A DNA stretch of 64,000 nucleotides from Aulostomus chinensis (GCA_037954235.1 JBBMOA010000020.1:22219677-22283676), one strand, 5' to 3'; counted from the first letter of the stretch, positions 24,426 through 38,054 are shown. Numbers and translations are program-made. The notes: generated by a model not told the origin, from the letters alone.

Positions 24426-27400
24426 TCTCTCTCTCTTTTTAGAGATGATTTCAGATGCTAGAGTGGCTCCTGTTACAGAGGAGGCGCTGCATGTCTAAAC
24501 CCAACAGATCTGCGCTCAGGATCCTTTTACGTTCACTCATCCGATGGCTGGAGAAGAAAATCTTCATGTTGTCTGAGCAGCACGTCGGGACGGTCGGAGT
24601 CCCACCGAGAGCACATTTAGGCCCTCATCATCAAAACTTCCCAGGCTGTTAACGGTGGTGCTGCTGCAGCTGCAGGATTCCGCTTGTTGCCTCTTTAATA
24701 TTGTTTTCTTCATCCGTCTCCCTCTGATGTGGATGACTTTTCTCTCCTTCTTGATGTGAGCGCTCTCTTCTCAGACGGTCACATCTGAAAAAGCGCTCAT
24801 GAGGTCGATTCTGTTTTCTCGCTGTAAATTATAGTTTTCAGAGCAAAGGTTCAGACATTGCCCCGCTGTCAAAATGTAATTCCTCTACCAAAAAAAATGT
24901 GATATTTTCTTTTTATTTTGTGCCAAAAAAAAAACCAACAAAAAAACGGCTTTCTTGTCCTCTTGGCCTCCCTCTACCACCAGCTGATGTTATTATTATT
25001 GACAAACTGTCACCGTCCTGTCACCCGAAGGCCCGGTTCTGTAGATGGACGCAGAGGACGTTAATACACTCAGACCACAGATGTGTTGAGCTTTCATTAG
25101 CGCTCCCTCTGTTGTGTGGTCACACGTGACCAGCCCTTGTACATAAATACACTTCACACGCGGTGATGATAAAACACCACACGTCCGCTGCACACACACT
25201 CTCTCCACGTCTCACGGAGAGAACATGGATGCTTCTCCATTTTACGCTGTAAGTTACGCTCACATTCTTTGGCTAATGGCAGTCACACCATATGGTTTGG
25301 TTGTCGCTCTCAAAAGTGTGCTGTCACCGCTGCACGGTGGCTTTTTTCTCACCTACACAGGGTGTAAAGAAAAAGAACCCTCCAGGCATTCCCATCACCA
25401 GGTGTCCCATCAGTGTATAAATAATACCAGTAGCAGTTTTTAATTTCTGTTATGCAGTAGCGGATGAGAAACGTGTGTATTCCCCTTTTAAGTTCAGTTC
25501 AAATGTGCGGTGGAGTGCACAAACTTTGCCTCCACAGAATGAATTCTCAGCAACACAAGTCGCTCCTCTGCATCGAGCCTCTCAGTTCACGTTGGGGAAA
25601 ACAAAACCAAAACTTGAAAATGCTTTTCGTTTTCTCATGAAGCTTTTTCGTGTTATCAGTCAGAAATTACGAAGGAGGACACACCGTCCATTTCACTGAG
25701 GCCAGCAGTCCTCAGAAAGAAACCCACCAAGCACCAAAGGTTTCATCCGTGCCAGGTTAACATTTATGATTTTCTGTTGACTCCTGCACCTCCCGTTCTC
25801 AAGATGGAAAACTATGAAAGAAAAGTGCATGAGAGACAAGTGATATTTCCAATGTGTGTAATTGTTTTGAGCTGTTTTCTGCAGATTCCGTTTTTTTGCC
25901 TGCTATCATTTATTTATCTGCGATCCAAAACAACAACTTGAGCGCCGTCTGTGTTTGCTCGCAGGCGGCTTGTATCCCAGTTATTCTGAGCAACGGCTGG
26001 GAGCTTCCCTTCTCTGAAGTCATCGACTGGAGGAAAGCTGCAATCATCGGAGATGAGAGACTGCTGTTACAGGTACAAAAATACAGGGAACTTCAGTGCT
26101 TCTGGTTTAGATTGGGGGGGGGGGTTACTACGTTAAAATACTAACATAAATTGTGTTTATTCCAATTAAAGACACTCATGGCATTGATTCAACCCTAAAT
26201 AGCTCTACACCTTCACTTCAACTGAAAACACACGCCGACAAACACTCATCCTGTGTCTCCTCGGAAGACTTTGTAAAGTAGCTTGCTATCAGTGGCACCA
26301 CACCTGTTTCTCCTCCTCTCCTCATTTTGCTGCAGGTTGCGAATAACATGGAGGTAAAAGCTCCGCCCACCAGCTGACGGGTTTGGTTCTGTAGCTGTGT
26401 GGAACCTCCCCTGGCTGAATCAAAGACTAGATGCTCGACCTGCTTATTGCGGCTTCTTGTTGCAAACCTGACATTAATATCAAAACTGAATTAAATAATT
26501 TCCATTGGAGGGGATCTTTTGAAATCTACTACAAGTGCAACAGCTGAATGGGCGTAAAAGGATGAGAATGACATTATTTTACTATGAAATTAAAACACAG
26601 TAGTCGGATGCAGCTTAATGTTCGTAGCAGCCAGTAACCTGCTGGATCAACAGAGCCCAGCGTCCTCTCTCTGTGTAGCATCAAGCATTAAAAGATAAAA
26701 TGTGCCCTTTCAGCAGTGGTTAATTCAGTGTCTGGGTGGTGAAATGCCAACATCCTCCTTGTTATAATTCTCATCTGTGGCTCCAGATCCCCCCGGGCAA
26801 TCGCACAGATCCAGCAGGGGCTGAGTCAGCCCTAGAAGCAAACCACACAGAGCAGGGACGGCCATTCAGGACCCAAACCTGAATAGAACTGTCAATATTT
26901 AGGTGAGGTGAAGGTTGAATATTCGTGACATTTACATGTCTTTCCTCAAAGTGATGCTGTCAAGGCTCTTCTTCCTCCAGAGGCAATTTTTCAACGTATG
27001 TTTTCATAAATAAACACGTACACTACAGTGTGTGTTCACCTCCTGTGTGCGCAGAAGTGGCGTCACTGATAGATTTATAGTGTTTGGACAAACGTCCTGC
27101 TGGCTCCCTGTGGGTCTGATTTGTTTCCTCCTAAACTGCGTGAAGGTGGTAAAAGGAAAGTTTGCATCCTGCCTCTCATCAGCACACCGAGGCTTTCACT
27201 CCTGAACCACTTCATCTCTCCTGCATTAATGATGCACAAGTATGTCAGCTGGCTGCGCGATCAATGCTCGGGTAATCAGTTTGACATTTCTCCATGTGAC
27301 TCGGTGACAGTTGACGAATGTGGCCCGCCGAATGCCTTGGACGGAAAATGCATCACGTTGCTTAAAATTCCTCAGCTTAGAGCAGCGGCACAACCAGGTG

Positions 27401-27440
27401 ATCAAATATGGCCGTTACTGGGCTGCCAAACCAGTACAAA

Positions 27441-27479
<39 letters not shown>

Positions 27480-30336
27480 AATCGAGAAATGCGTCTGCAG
27501 ACATTCAGCTGCCTTCTGATTGCAGTCATATGGGTTTTAGTGACTGATATTCCGGTGTGACAGCTGTGATATTCACTCACACCTCAGCCAGGAACTGTTT
27601 TCCGTGGATGGATTGCTGTGTGATTCCCTTCCCTTCCCTTTAATTAGATCCAAGAGTTGGATTGGGATGTTTACGTCCTCTAATTTCTCCCTGTACTACA
27701 ACACGCCAACACGCCACCTGAGCGACCCATGCCTCCACCTGGCCGGCAGCACAGACACAGCATGTGTCAGTCGGGGGTTGCCTGACTTTAATTAACGTCT
27801 TCCTCATCCCCCATCGGCCTTTTATCAGCACCTAATGAATCCGACGACAGCAGACACCCTCATTAAATATATCTCAAATCAGGCTTCTGGCTAAAATATG
27901 CACGCTTTTATAAAATAATAAGATGGACACTGAGGTTTTGTGTTCGGTGCCCCTTGGACAAAAATGTCACCTAATTGTCGGCTGAGCAAATCCGTGTAAA
28001 GTGAGGGCTGTGCTTCGACAGAGTAATGACATTTACCACTGAGGGTTGGTTTGCTGGTCTTGATAGCGACATGAATGGATAGAGGCAGCGACTGTTTGGG
28101 GGGGGGGAAACGCGTTATTCCATGGCTTTTATGATAATGCATGACATTCTACAGTAAACACGACAGATTGAGAATCAGCACGCGGCTCTGACATCCGTAG
28201 AATGATTTGTCAGATTTGCGACCGTTGGTGGAAGGAAAACTCTCGGGGTGAATCCTCCCTCCATCCTGACCAGCAGCCTCATGAACTGATGTAAAGGAAG
28301 CGGGGAAACAGAGGGAGGCGAAATAAATGAGAGCCAACAGAATTGGTTGAACCGGATTTCCACTGCAGGCGAGACCCGGTGCCAGTCTGACGGCCGTGTC
28401 ACGCGCTCTTCTGATACTCTTTTCCGTTTGAAGCGTAGTATTGTTTCGGTTTGGCGGCGGTCGTGCACAGATCCCAGGCGGCGGAGAGATGGGAGCTGAC
28501 CTGAGTATTAATCAAGTCAGCTGACGGGCAGATGAACGCGCAACCTTACCGCAACAAAATTTAAATTTTCAGCTGCTGTGTTCTGACAAAAGGTATGTGC
28601 CTTTTGTCTTTTTTTTTCCACTCAATGTTGATTTTTTTTTTGAATGTATAAAACCAATGAACTCAGCACACGGGTCAGAGCGACTCCCTCTCACAGAAAC
28701 ACCTGAAACCACCAGGAATGTTAGCAAATTGACTTTACGTCGATTCTTTTCCTGCGGTCGGGACATAAAATCCCTCGTTCAACAACGCGGCGCTTCAAAC
28801 ACACACTCAGACATGGAGACAGGAACCACAGGTCCGATTTGGTCTGTCAGAGGACAGCAGTGCACATCTTGACTTGCAAAGTGATTAAATACTCACAGGA
28901 GTGTTCCAAGTTGTCCCTCTCAAGGCGACAAGGATTTGTCCCCTTTCCGACACACGCCGGTCCCTGCGGCTTTGAGAGTGTGAGAGGCGGGTTCATCTTC
29001 TGACATTTGCAAACTAAATTTTACAGTTATTCACTGAGAAAAACCTCATGAAAAAAACGTCATTGCTAGAAGAGCGTGTCCTATGGTGCCTGAGAACAGA
29101 CCAGGTGTGGTTAGTTCGAAAGCCTGGTTTATGCTTCAGACCCCTACGCGGACCCTGCAAGCCTGACGTGCACCTCCAAAATGTCCTGACTACACGTGGC
29201 GTCGTGGCGTCGTGACGTGAACATCAGGGACTGTGATCGGTCCGCTCAGAACGTCATTTCAGCACAACAACACCGCCATTTTTAAAGTTTCTGTTGTGAG
29301 AGCTACACTCAAAAATGGACCAAGCCGAAGAAAGGGTTATCAAGGAGGTCTGCAAGTACAAAGACACAGCCACACCCCCTAGCGGCTTGGCGGTGAATTG
29401 CAGAGCAACGTGTTCCCTCGACGCAGAACTTCAAATGCTCAATGACGGGGTAGGGTCTACGACGCCGTCGCCACGACGCTGCCTAAGTCAGGAAAACGTG
29501 CAGGCACACAACACCCCTAAACGATCCTATTTACCCCCGGGGGTGTCGCCATGAATCTGACGCGTCATGGTCAAACATTCTGTGAGATGTGGTCAAAAAA
29601 AAATGTACACACAAAGAGCATTCGCACGGGAGCAATTCACGTATGGCGTGCCTGTCAGCGTGTTACAAGTGAAAATGTGTGCCGCTAAAGAATGCCGGTA
29701 ATAAGAGCTTTAAAAAGGTTATTCTCTCCTGTTTTTTAATCAAAGTTTCCTGGAGGGCACCTTGAAGCTGCTTCATTTGTTTCCTGAGACAGATGGTAGG
29801 AATTAAATTTGGATCACAACAGATGTTCCGTATAGACACTTTAAAGCACAAGATTAGAGTTTTATTGCTGAATCCACCAAACACCTTTAAGAACAACTGA
29901 GATCGCATTAAGCCATCCCTCTTTTTTAGTCACTTTGGGGCTGTTTTTTTCTTTTTTAAATGGGTTGTTAGTTTTGCTAAAGGAAGACAGCAGAGGAAGG
30001 TTCTCGAACACTTTTCATGGGAAAGACAAACAAATAAAGGAACTTGCTCCATCATATACAGTCACGGGCAGATGGTGCCTCACTAGCAGTGGTGCCGACG
30101 CGTCAGATAAGTGCCGCACCATCACCCAACGGGATCCAAGTGACTTCAGCTTCAGCTAAGAAGCTAATTAGCTGCTAACTTTCCTGCGTTCAACATGCAG
30201 GACAAGGCTTGTTCATTTCCTACGGAATCACGGGCACTATATTATCTTTTGTTGTCCTTTTTTCCTTGTAAAGCATCCTTGGGTTTCTCGACAAGTGATA
30301 CATAGACAGTAAATCCAAATTGCTATTATTATCATG

Positions 30337-30379
<43 letters not shown>

Positions 30380-31439
30380 TTTAGTAGTAGCACTTTCCTG
30401 GCCCCGCCATAGTTTGAAGATGTCGGCTCCATCTCAGTACAGCTGCATGTCAAAGGAACGTCAGGCGTTTTGACATCACGTGCAGCAGTGAATTATCCAA
30501 CAAGAGCGTTGTAAGAACGATGTTGCGGCGTGTGGAGGACATGAGAACGGGGGGGGGGGGGGGGGGTTGTCTTTCGCCTGTCACTCGCTCGCTGTTGGGT
30601 AAACACAGAGAAGCAAAACTACGGTCTGGAGTGCCGGCCTGTCAGCGGCGTGTTTCAGTAGAAACACTGGTGCTCGAGTAGATTTTACTTCCAATCCCAT
30701 CTCGCTAACGAAATATAAAACCAGACCTGTGGGCCCCCCGATCGAATATCAATGTGCGGGGGAGGCTGGTAGGTGGGGAGAGGGGACCGTTGTTCTTCAG
30801 CGAGTGGGCTCAAACTGTAAATCTATGGTGGATCATATTTCCATAAAATGAAGCGACCCAAACAAGCTCTCACAATGCTCATTAAGCTCCAGGTGTGTGT
30901 AGGTTAAGTCTGAGGTGACTTTCCCGTCCCGCTGGGGGGGGAGTTAACTGGGCGTGTCCTCCCAACGGAGGCTCATTCTGGTCTCTTCCAGGCCAAACGT
31001 TATCAGACCAAATGTGACAGTGAAACAGATCTTTTCCCGGATGTTGGCTGATGACGTAACAGCAGTTTTTAGCAGCTGAAACAGTGGAAGCGGAGCAGAT
31101 GGAACCTGCTCAACCGCTGCAGCCTCACGTCCAAAACTGAACCCACGCGTTCAGAGCTCCAGGCTATCGTTTGGTTGACTTGAATGAAGTGCAGGCACCG
31201 CTGGAAAACCAGAAAAGAAAAAGAAGAAGTTTCTGATAGGGGAATGTTTGTCTTGTTTTATGAGGTACAAACTCACATCCAGACTGTCTGTTCAACTTGA
31301 TATCGTAGCTCGAACACCTGCTGAGAGCCGAGTCTTATTACTTTCAATTACATCACTGAGTACTGCGATACCTGACTATTTAGTATGTAGAGCCCCCCCC
31401 CCAGCACCCCCCCATGGAGATCAGACGTGCAGAACACAT

Positions 31440-31497
<58 letters not shown>

Positions 31498-34279
31498 CAA
31501 TATGCCTGCTGAGAAATAAACACTATTAGAGTCAATCAGGAGGACAAGAAGTGAGCTGATTTGATTGTTTCTGTTCCACCTCAGAGAGCGGAGCAATAAA
31601 AGCTCCGGCGTCGACGTCCCGACGACGTCAGGTATCCCATCCTTGTGTTTGGATGCACGTTTTAATGTATTACATCAGAAAGGTTGATGAAAATGGTTTT
31701 GAATGCCGGTTAGAGGAGAATTTTTCCCCCCTTTTTCCAGATAGTAAATGCAGAGCACGGGAGGTGGAAAAGCACCTTCTGTCAAAGGGATGTCACGTAG
31801 CAAATAATTAAATCATGTGACTGAAAAATCTCCCAAAAACTATTAAAAAAAAAATGACTGGCAGTAGCAAAAACCATAGGGGGCCCAATGAGGGGACCTA
31901 ATTATTGCTGGTCCTAATAATTCAAAATATACAAGAACTGTATTTCCACCTCCAGAACAGCAGGTGGCGGTAGGCACCCTTACAGCCGGCTGCAATCAAA
32001 CTTTCTTCCAGTTCCCACTCATCAGAGATCGAGCGACGGATGTCACTTAAAAGACATAGAAAAGCAGAAACCGTGAGCTGACAGCACAAAGCTTGATGCC
32101 TCAGCTGGGCGACGTTCCGAGTCCAGTACCACAGCAGGAACACGTGCGGAACATCCAGGCAAATTTGGGGAAAATTGAAGCGCACGCACGCCCCAACTGC
32201 ATTAACTAGGAGCGTTTAGTCACTAAACGCTCCTAGTTAATGCAGTTAATCTAGTTAATGCAGTCCACGGTTGGACTAAACTTTAGTCCAACCGTGGAAA
32301 GTACGGCTTCAAGTCCATCGAAGGTGCTCACATGCGTTAAAAGTCCAGTGTCAGTTGGACTTCTTTTTTTTTTCTGATTTCACGGAAACAACCTGAGTGG
32401 GTGAAGGAGGACTGCAAAGTACTTTGAGTGCCGTCAAGGTGGAAAGGAGCTCCACAAACACACCTCATTTACCGTGTAATGTCCCGTTATAGTCATCACA
32501 AACCTCAAGATGTGAGTGCAGTTTGCCTGTTTCAACTGCTTGAGCTGCCGTTCTGTCCTGACGAGCCAGTTGATGGACAGGAGGACGCAGGGGTGGTCGA
32601 GTCTGGAGGGAAGGACAAATTACCTCTAATCTTTTCTGCATGTCTGCAAAATTACCTACGCTGCCTCCACATCCCCTCACTCATCTTTGTTTAAAATCTA
32701 ACTTAATCTGTATCACTGTCATTTTTGTCCTCTTGCTTTTCTTCCTCCAGGTTCCCTCCATTACCCGGTCCGTGGGCCGTGACAAGATCTTGGTTCTCCG
32801 CCAGCAGACCCAGTTCCTCTGGGACGCCTACTTCTCCTCTGTAGCCAAAATCGTCTTAACTACTTTGGAGGTAAGCTGGCAGGAAATGGCCTTAATGGGA
32901 GTTTTGGATTTAGTTTTGTCAGGAGAGCATTATTCAATCAACCTAAGTGCAGTTTTTGTGTTCCATAGTGTCGGTCGCCATTGGCGACGCATCACCTTCC
33001 CAAGGTGAACTTTAAGAGTCATGCACACGTTACTTTTACAATCCCAACAAAGTTCCCACCGCCTGCGGCAGCTTCCACCGTGCTGTTCTGTGGAACATTG
33101 TTGTGTAGGAACGTGAAAAAGGAGCCGTTGTTTGTCTGCGCGTCGTAATCTCGTTCATGCGATGTTTCAGCCCCGAGGGAGTTTCTTCAAATCAGCACAA
33201 GTGACCTCTGGGACGAAAAGACGAACTGAAAGGCGACGTCATGACGACGTCACGTAGCGTCTTCAGAGCGCCTCCGGTGGAAGGTTTTCAAAGTGACACC
33301 CGTAGGTCTCAATATCACTGCAACGCATTTCGAGGATTTTCTCCTAATTTGTCACAAACGTCCGCTGGGACCCCCGGATGAGCAGTAAAAACGTTGCTTG
33401 TGTGGACGGACCGCCAGAGCTAAAGGTCACTGTTGGCTCCAGTGAACACGGTGTCGCAGGAACACTGGGATGGTGGTCAAAGGTCAGGGTCACTGTGACA
33501 GCTGTTTGTCTACCTTGAAACAAGAGCGCTGCCGGTTCAGTAATCCTGAACAATCTCAATCCGTCATCCTAATTTAGATGGCAGTCGGGGTTCGAATTGC
33601 CAAAGGGAAGGCAGTGAGGTCCTATGATCACGCCAGGCCCCGCCCACGTCAAACATCTCCTTTGCTCCAGCGTGTTTTACTCTTACAATTAGAAAAACCA
33701 CAGCACACGTGAGACCTTAGTGACTGCACCAAACGCTCCGAGCTCACTGGTTATGGAATCACAACACAGGCCCACTGACAGCTGCTGGCCAGATGTGCTA
33801 AAAACTCTGAGCCAGCTCACCAGCAGGCTAAACGGGGGAAATGAGGCGTTTTTGATAACTGTAGCGTCCCACATACTGAGAGCCCTACAGTTGGGGTGTG
33901 TGTGTGTGTGCGCGTGTGTGTGTGTGTGTGTGTAAGCGCTAAGCCAATTCTCCACAGACCAGGATGGAGACATCTGTGGAAAAATACAGGCTCTGTGTCC
34001 ATACGCTGTCCTGCCGTTGTCCTCAGTATCAGCACAGTGAAAGTAGTCGTCCCTCGCACTTGCGATTAATAACGCGTCCATAGGCGTGAATATGACATTC
34101 TGGATGTGCTCCCTTCTCCTTCCAAAATAAAATGAGAGTTTCATGTTTTACAGGTTATTTTAGGAAATAAAGTTGTCTCTGAAAACCAGCCTCCACATTA
34201 TCAGGCCCAGGATTTCGTTGTTTAAAAATGATATAAATGCCCTGTAAATCTCTCAGTCCTGCCGGGTGTGTGTGTGTGT

Positions 34280-34324
<45 letters not shown>

Positions 34325-34555
34325 AGTGCACGCACACTCTTGTGCATCAAAACATACATTTCTTTGTGTTTGATCACAAATTCTTGGCACTGTTTCTTCA
34401 AATGTAAAAAACAAACAAAGGGAGATTCAATTCGCTGCAGATTGGATCGGATTTTAGATCCGAATCTCGTGATGTTTTCACCAAATCAACGTTACACAAT
34501 CAAACATTGTACCACATCGTTCAAATGACATCAAATGCAACATGTGTGTATATAC

Positions 34556-34589
<34 letters not shown>

Positions 34590-36701
34590 CATGTATAGTG
34601 ATCAGCCTCGCTGTGGGGGAAGCGCCATGGCGCGCCGGGAGGGTTCGATAACGTATTCAGATGTACTTGATTTCTTTACACGTACGACCAAGTTGAGGGA
34701 AGAATTTCTTTCACTTTTTGTATGCAAATGTGCAAAGACACCTGTTCCTTCTCCAGGTATCACAACGCTGTCCCCACTGCGAATGTTAAATCTAGAAAGT
34801 ATGATGGCACTCAGTACATATTTCCTCTCCTTCCCCTCCACCTGTGACTCTGTGTTCTCACTTTCTTTCCCGTTTTCTCCCCTTTTGGTCCTTGAAATCC
34901 CACATTTCTCACTTGGTCTTTGAATCCTGACATTTGTATTAACTTCAACTCCTTGTTCTTTCTTCTGTTTTCTTCATGCATTCCTCTTCCTCGTCTCTTC
35001 CTCCCTCCTCCCCAGATTATTCGGGATCGTGTGGACTCCCATGTGTCCAGAAACTGGTTGTTGTGGAATTCCCTACCTGGTGGTCTCTATGCACTCCCTC
35101 AGTACTCAACTGACCCTACACACTTCCCTTTTTATTATGCCGTTCTGGGTAAGCACCTAATGAAGATCGTGTTAACGAATCTGTCAGTCTGAACGTGTCT
35201 TATCATTTAAGCCCCACAAAACCCCTCATGGGTCCAGAAAAAAAAGGAAAAAACTAAAATCCCAACAGGTTACGGATATCCAGGTGTGCCACTGGGGTGT
35301 CAACCTGGTCCCAAGCTGACATGAAGCTTTGTAGAATCGATGTCTGGAAAAAAGTGGGAAGATTTCCTGAGCCAGGCAGAGAAAGAAGGAGCCAATCCAT
35401 CAGAGCAGCAGGGCTCCCCCCTCTCACTGCTGATGTCCGTGGTGAGACCTCCCTTGACTTTACTGGTTAGAGTGGAAAGTGATGGTATCGACCAAACTGC
35501 CAGAAGAAGGCAGTGCATCTCCAGAGATGGATGTGGTTCACAACGGTGGCGGCGACGAGAGCAGGAACGGTCCAGATGTCACACCAGCCTCTCACTGGAC
35601 ATCCGATCAGCACCTGCTCACACAAAGATGGAAAGTAAAAACACAGCAAAAACCAAAAAGAAGGTTAGAGCTTGATTTTTGCAGCTAGCAGAGGCGTTGG
35701 ATCTGATCAAGAATGTTACAGCCCACTGAAGCCAAGCCCACCCTGGGAGTCTCGGTGGCTCACACACTTCTGTACCTGACCGGGTTGACAGGGTGACACG
35801 GATGGGGTTTTTTTTGGTCATGAAAACGCGTGAGAACTGACGTCTGAAATGGCAGAAAACACTCGCAGGAGCAAATCTGAAAGTGTCGCCCCAGAAACAA
35901 GCGATCCAAGTTGTTTGCTGATGTGCTGCCAGCCACTTAAAAAAAAAAGAGAGGCAAAGAAGGAGTGGAGTGGGTTGCTGCTGTGCGCAGGTGTCGCTGA
36001 TGCATGGCCCCTTCACAGGTGTCTTAAAGGGATAGTTCAGGGTGTTGCCGCGGGATTGTTTGAGGTAGTCGTCCAGTGTCAAGGGTCCAACTGTCAGTGG
36101 ATGTGGGCCAGCGCGTCTTCTGTTAGCGCTCTAACTCTAAATGGCCCCTGGGTGTTTGCTGTGGATGGAATGCGTCGCAGGTCACGGATCCCCGAGCTCC
36201 GACTTGTTTTCTGACCTGTTTTTTTTTTCCTTAGCAAGCTCCAAAAGCTGTCATCAAACGGGAAAATCTGGGCTAAAATTATGTAGCGTGAACGAGGTGT
36301 CAGCTACAGAGCTGCTGGTGAGCACAGCCCTGAAGACAGCTGACTCACTAGCGTGCAGACTAAGGGGGTTTCTGGTTGCGGTTGCCGGTTTTGGAGCAAC
36401 TGTTTTGTGCGGCAGCAAAGCTCGGGGTTGGTTACACGAGTTTATTAAGATAGAACCATAACGGCAGGAAAGCCTCTCCTCAGGCGAGATGTATGCAGGG
36501 GGGTGTGTGGAGCCGAGCGACTCTGAACGGCCCGGGATTCGGATTGTTTGTCTTTCTCTGAGGAGCCGTGGCCACGAGGGTCAGCACGGTCACGGATGGA
36601 GGGAAAGATTGGGAAGTTTGGTTTATGTCACAGCAGTAAATCACTACTTTGGTTGCTGCCATCTCCAATGTTGCTGTTGGGGGTATAACTTTTTGTCATT
36701 G

Positions 36702-36789
<88 letters not shown>

Positions 36790-38054
36790 TGGTCACACAC
36801 TGCTGCCCATAACTTTTGATGGCAGATCGGTGGAACTGGGAAGTTTGACCAAGAAGAGAGCGAGAGAGAATGTGTCTGAAGCCGTACCTCTTGGATATGA
36901 ACATCCGGCCGGCGTCGTGACAGTGCTGCATTCAGGACCATTCACAAGTTTGCAGGGAAAAAAAAAAAACTGAACTCAAAGTTAGGAAAAACAATTTAGC
37001 CTCCATGGTGGAGCTGGGGATTCACAGGTTGGAAATGCGAGTGTCCTCAGTAGAGCTTCCGTTTCTTCCCCCTTCCTCCGTGATAGGAAAATCAACATTC
37101 TTTCGACTCTCTTTTGGGTCTTTTATTTATTAATTCATGTGATTTTTTCCCAGCGTATGTGTGCTTGGGGTGTGTCACAGCCACGCACCGGTGCAGGTCT
37201 CTTTATTTTATTTTATTTTTTTTTGTGGTGTCTGAGTTGACTGTGTTGTGAATGCGATGACACCGCAAACCTCAAACCTGCTGGTCGGAATTCCGGCGTC
37301 TGAGCTGCCTTGAACGCAGCTTCGTGTGTGACGATACGGAGAAGAAAGTCCAGGTTAAAGCTTGGTTTATGCTTCTGTGTTGCGGCGACGGCTACACTGT
37401 CATTGAGCATTCAAAGTTCTGCATCGAAGGAACGCGTTGCTCTGCAATTCACCACCAAGCCGCTAGGGGGTGTGGCTGTGTCATCAATCAAACTGTAAAC
37501 TTTGAACATGACAAACATGACTTCTTGTGGCCATTTTTTGTGCCTGTACCTGTACCTACGCCGTCGACGCAAACCCCTACGCGGACCCTGTGGCGTGCAC
37601 CTCCAAAAAATCCTGACTACGCGTTGCGAACGTCAAGGACTGTGATTGGTACGCTCACAGGAGATCGGCGAATGCATGAGGAGGTGGAAGAACCTCCGCG
37701 ACAAATATGTGCGTCTCCGGAAGAAAATGGCCTCAAGAAGTCATGTTTGAAATGTTCAAAGTTTACAGTTTGATTCATGAAAGCAGACAGTCGTTCAAAG
37801 AAAAGCACTGGACTCTCTGTTGTAAATTGTTTTGTTTTGGAATCCGACAAGAGCCCCCGAAACCGTACAAAGACACAGCCACACCCCCTAGCGGCTTGGC
37901 GGTGAATTGCAGAGCAACGCGTTCCTTCGACGCAGAACTTCGAATGCTCAATGACGGCGTAGGGTGAACGCTGTCGCTACACCGTCGCCACGCTGTCGCC
38001 ACGACGCAGAAGCATTCACCAAGCTTTAGAGACACAGAAAGCAGAACAGAACAC

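Larger units (their letters stand above)
26073..32750 (+). other. ext1c: Intron 3
   Basis: 6678-bp GT-AG intron. It holds CA arrays, a Harbinger-like remnant (29119-29490), a (GTA)n array, an 18-G run, a CTCF-like motif and two perfect hairpins, all listed separately. In 26100-27430 and 27550-29100 I see no mobile element or coding signal. Confidence 0.9.
32871..35015 (+). other. ext1c: Intron 4
   Basis: 2145-bp GT-AG intron with three TG tracts (33894-33934, 34266-34321, 34558-34588) and a good pyrimidine tract before exon 5. A CRE-like cluster lies at 33234-33256. No other feature was recognised. Confidence 0.9.

Noticed and set aside
35340..36082. Overlapping 111- to 154-codon frames on both strands in intron 5
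   Set aside because: No domain similarity is recognised, and the frames overlap each other antisense; treated as chance.
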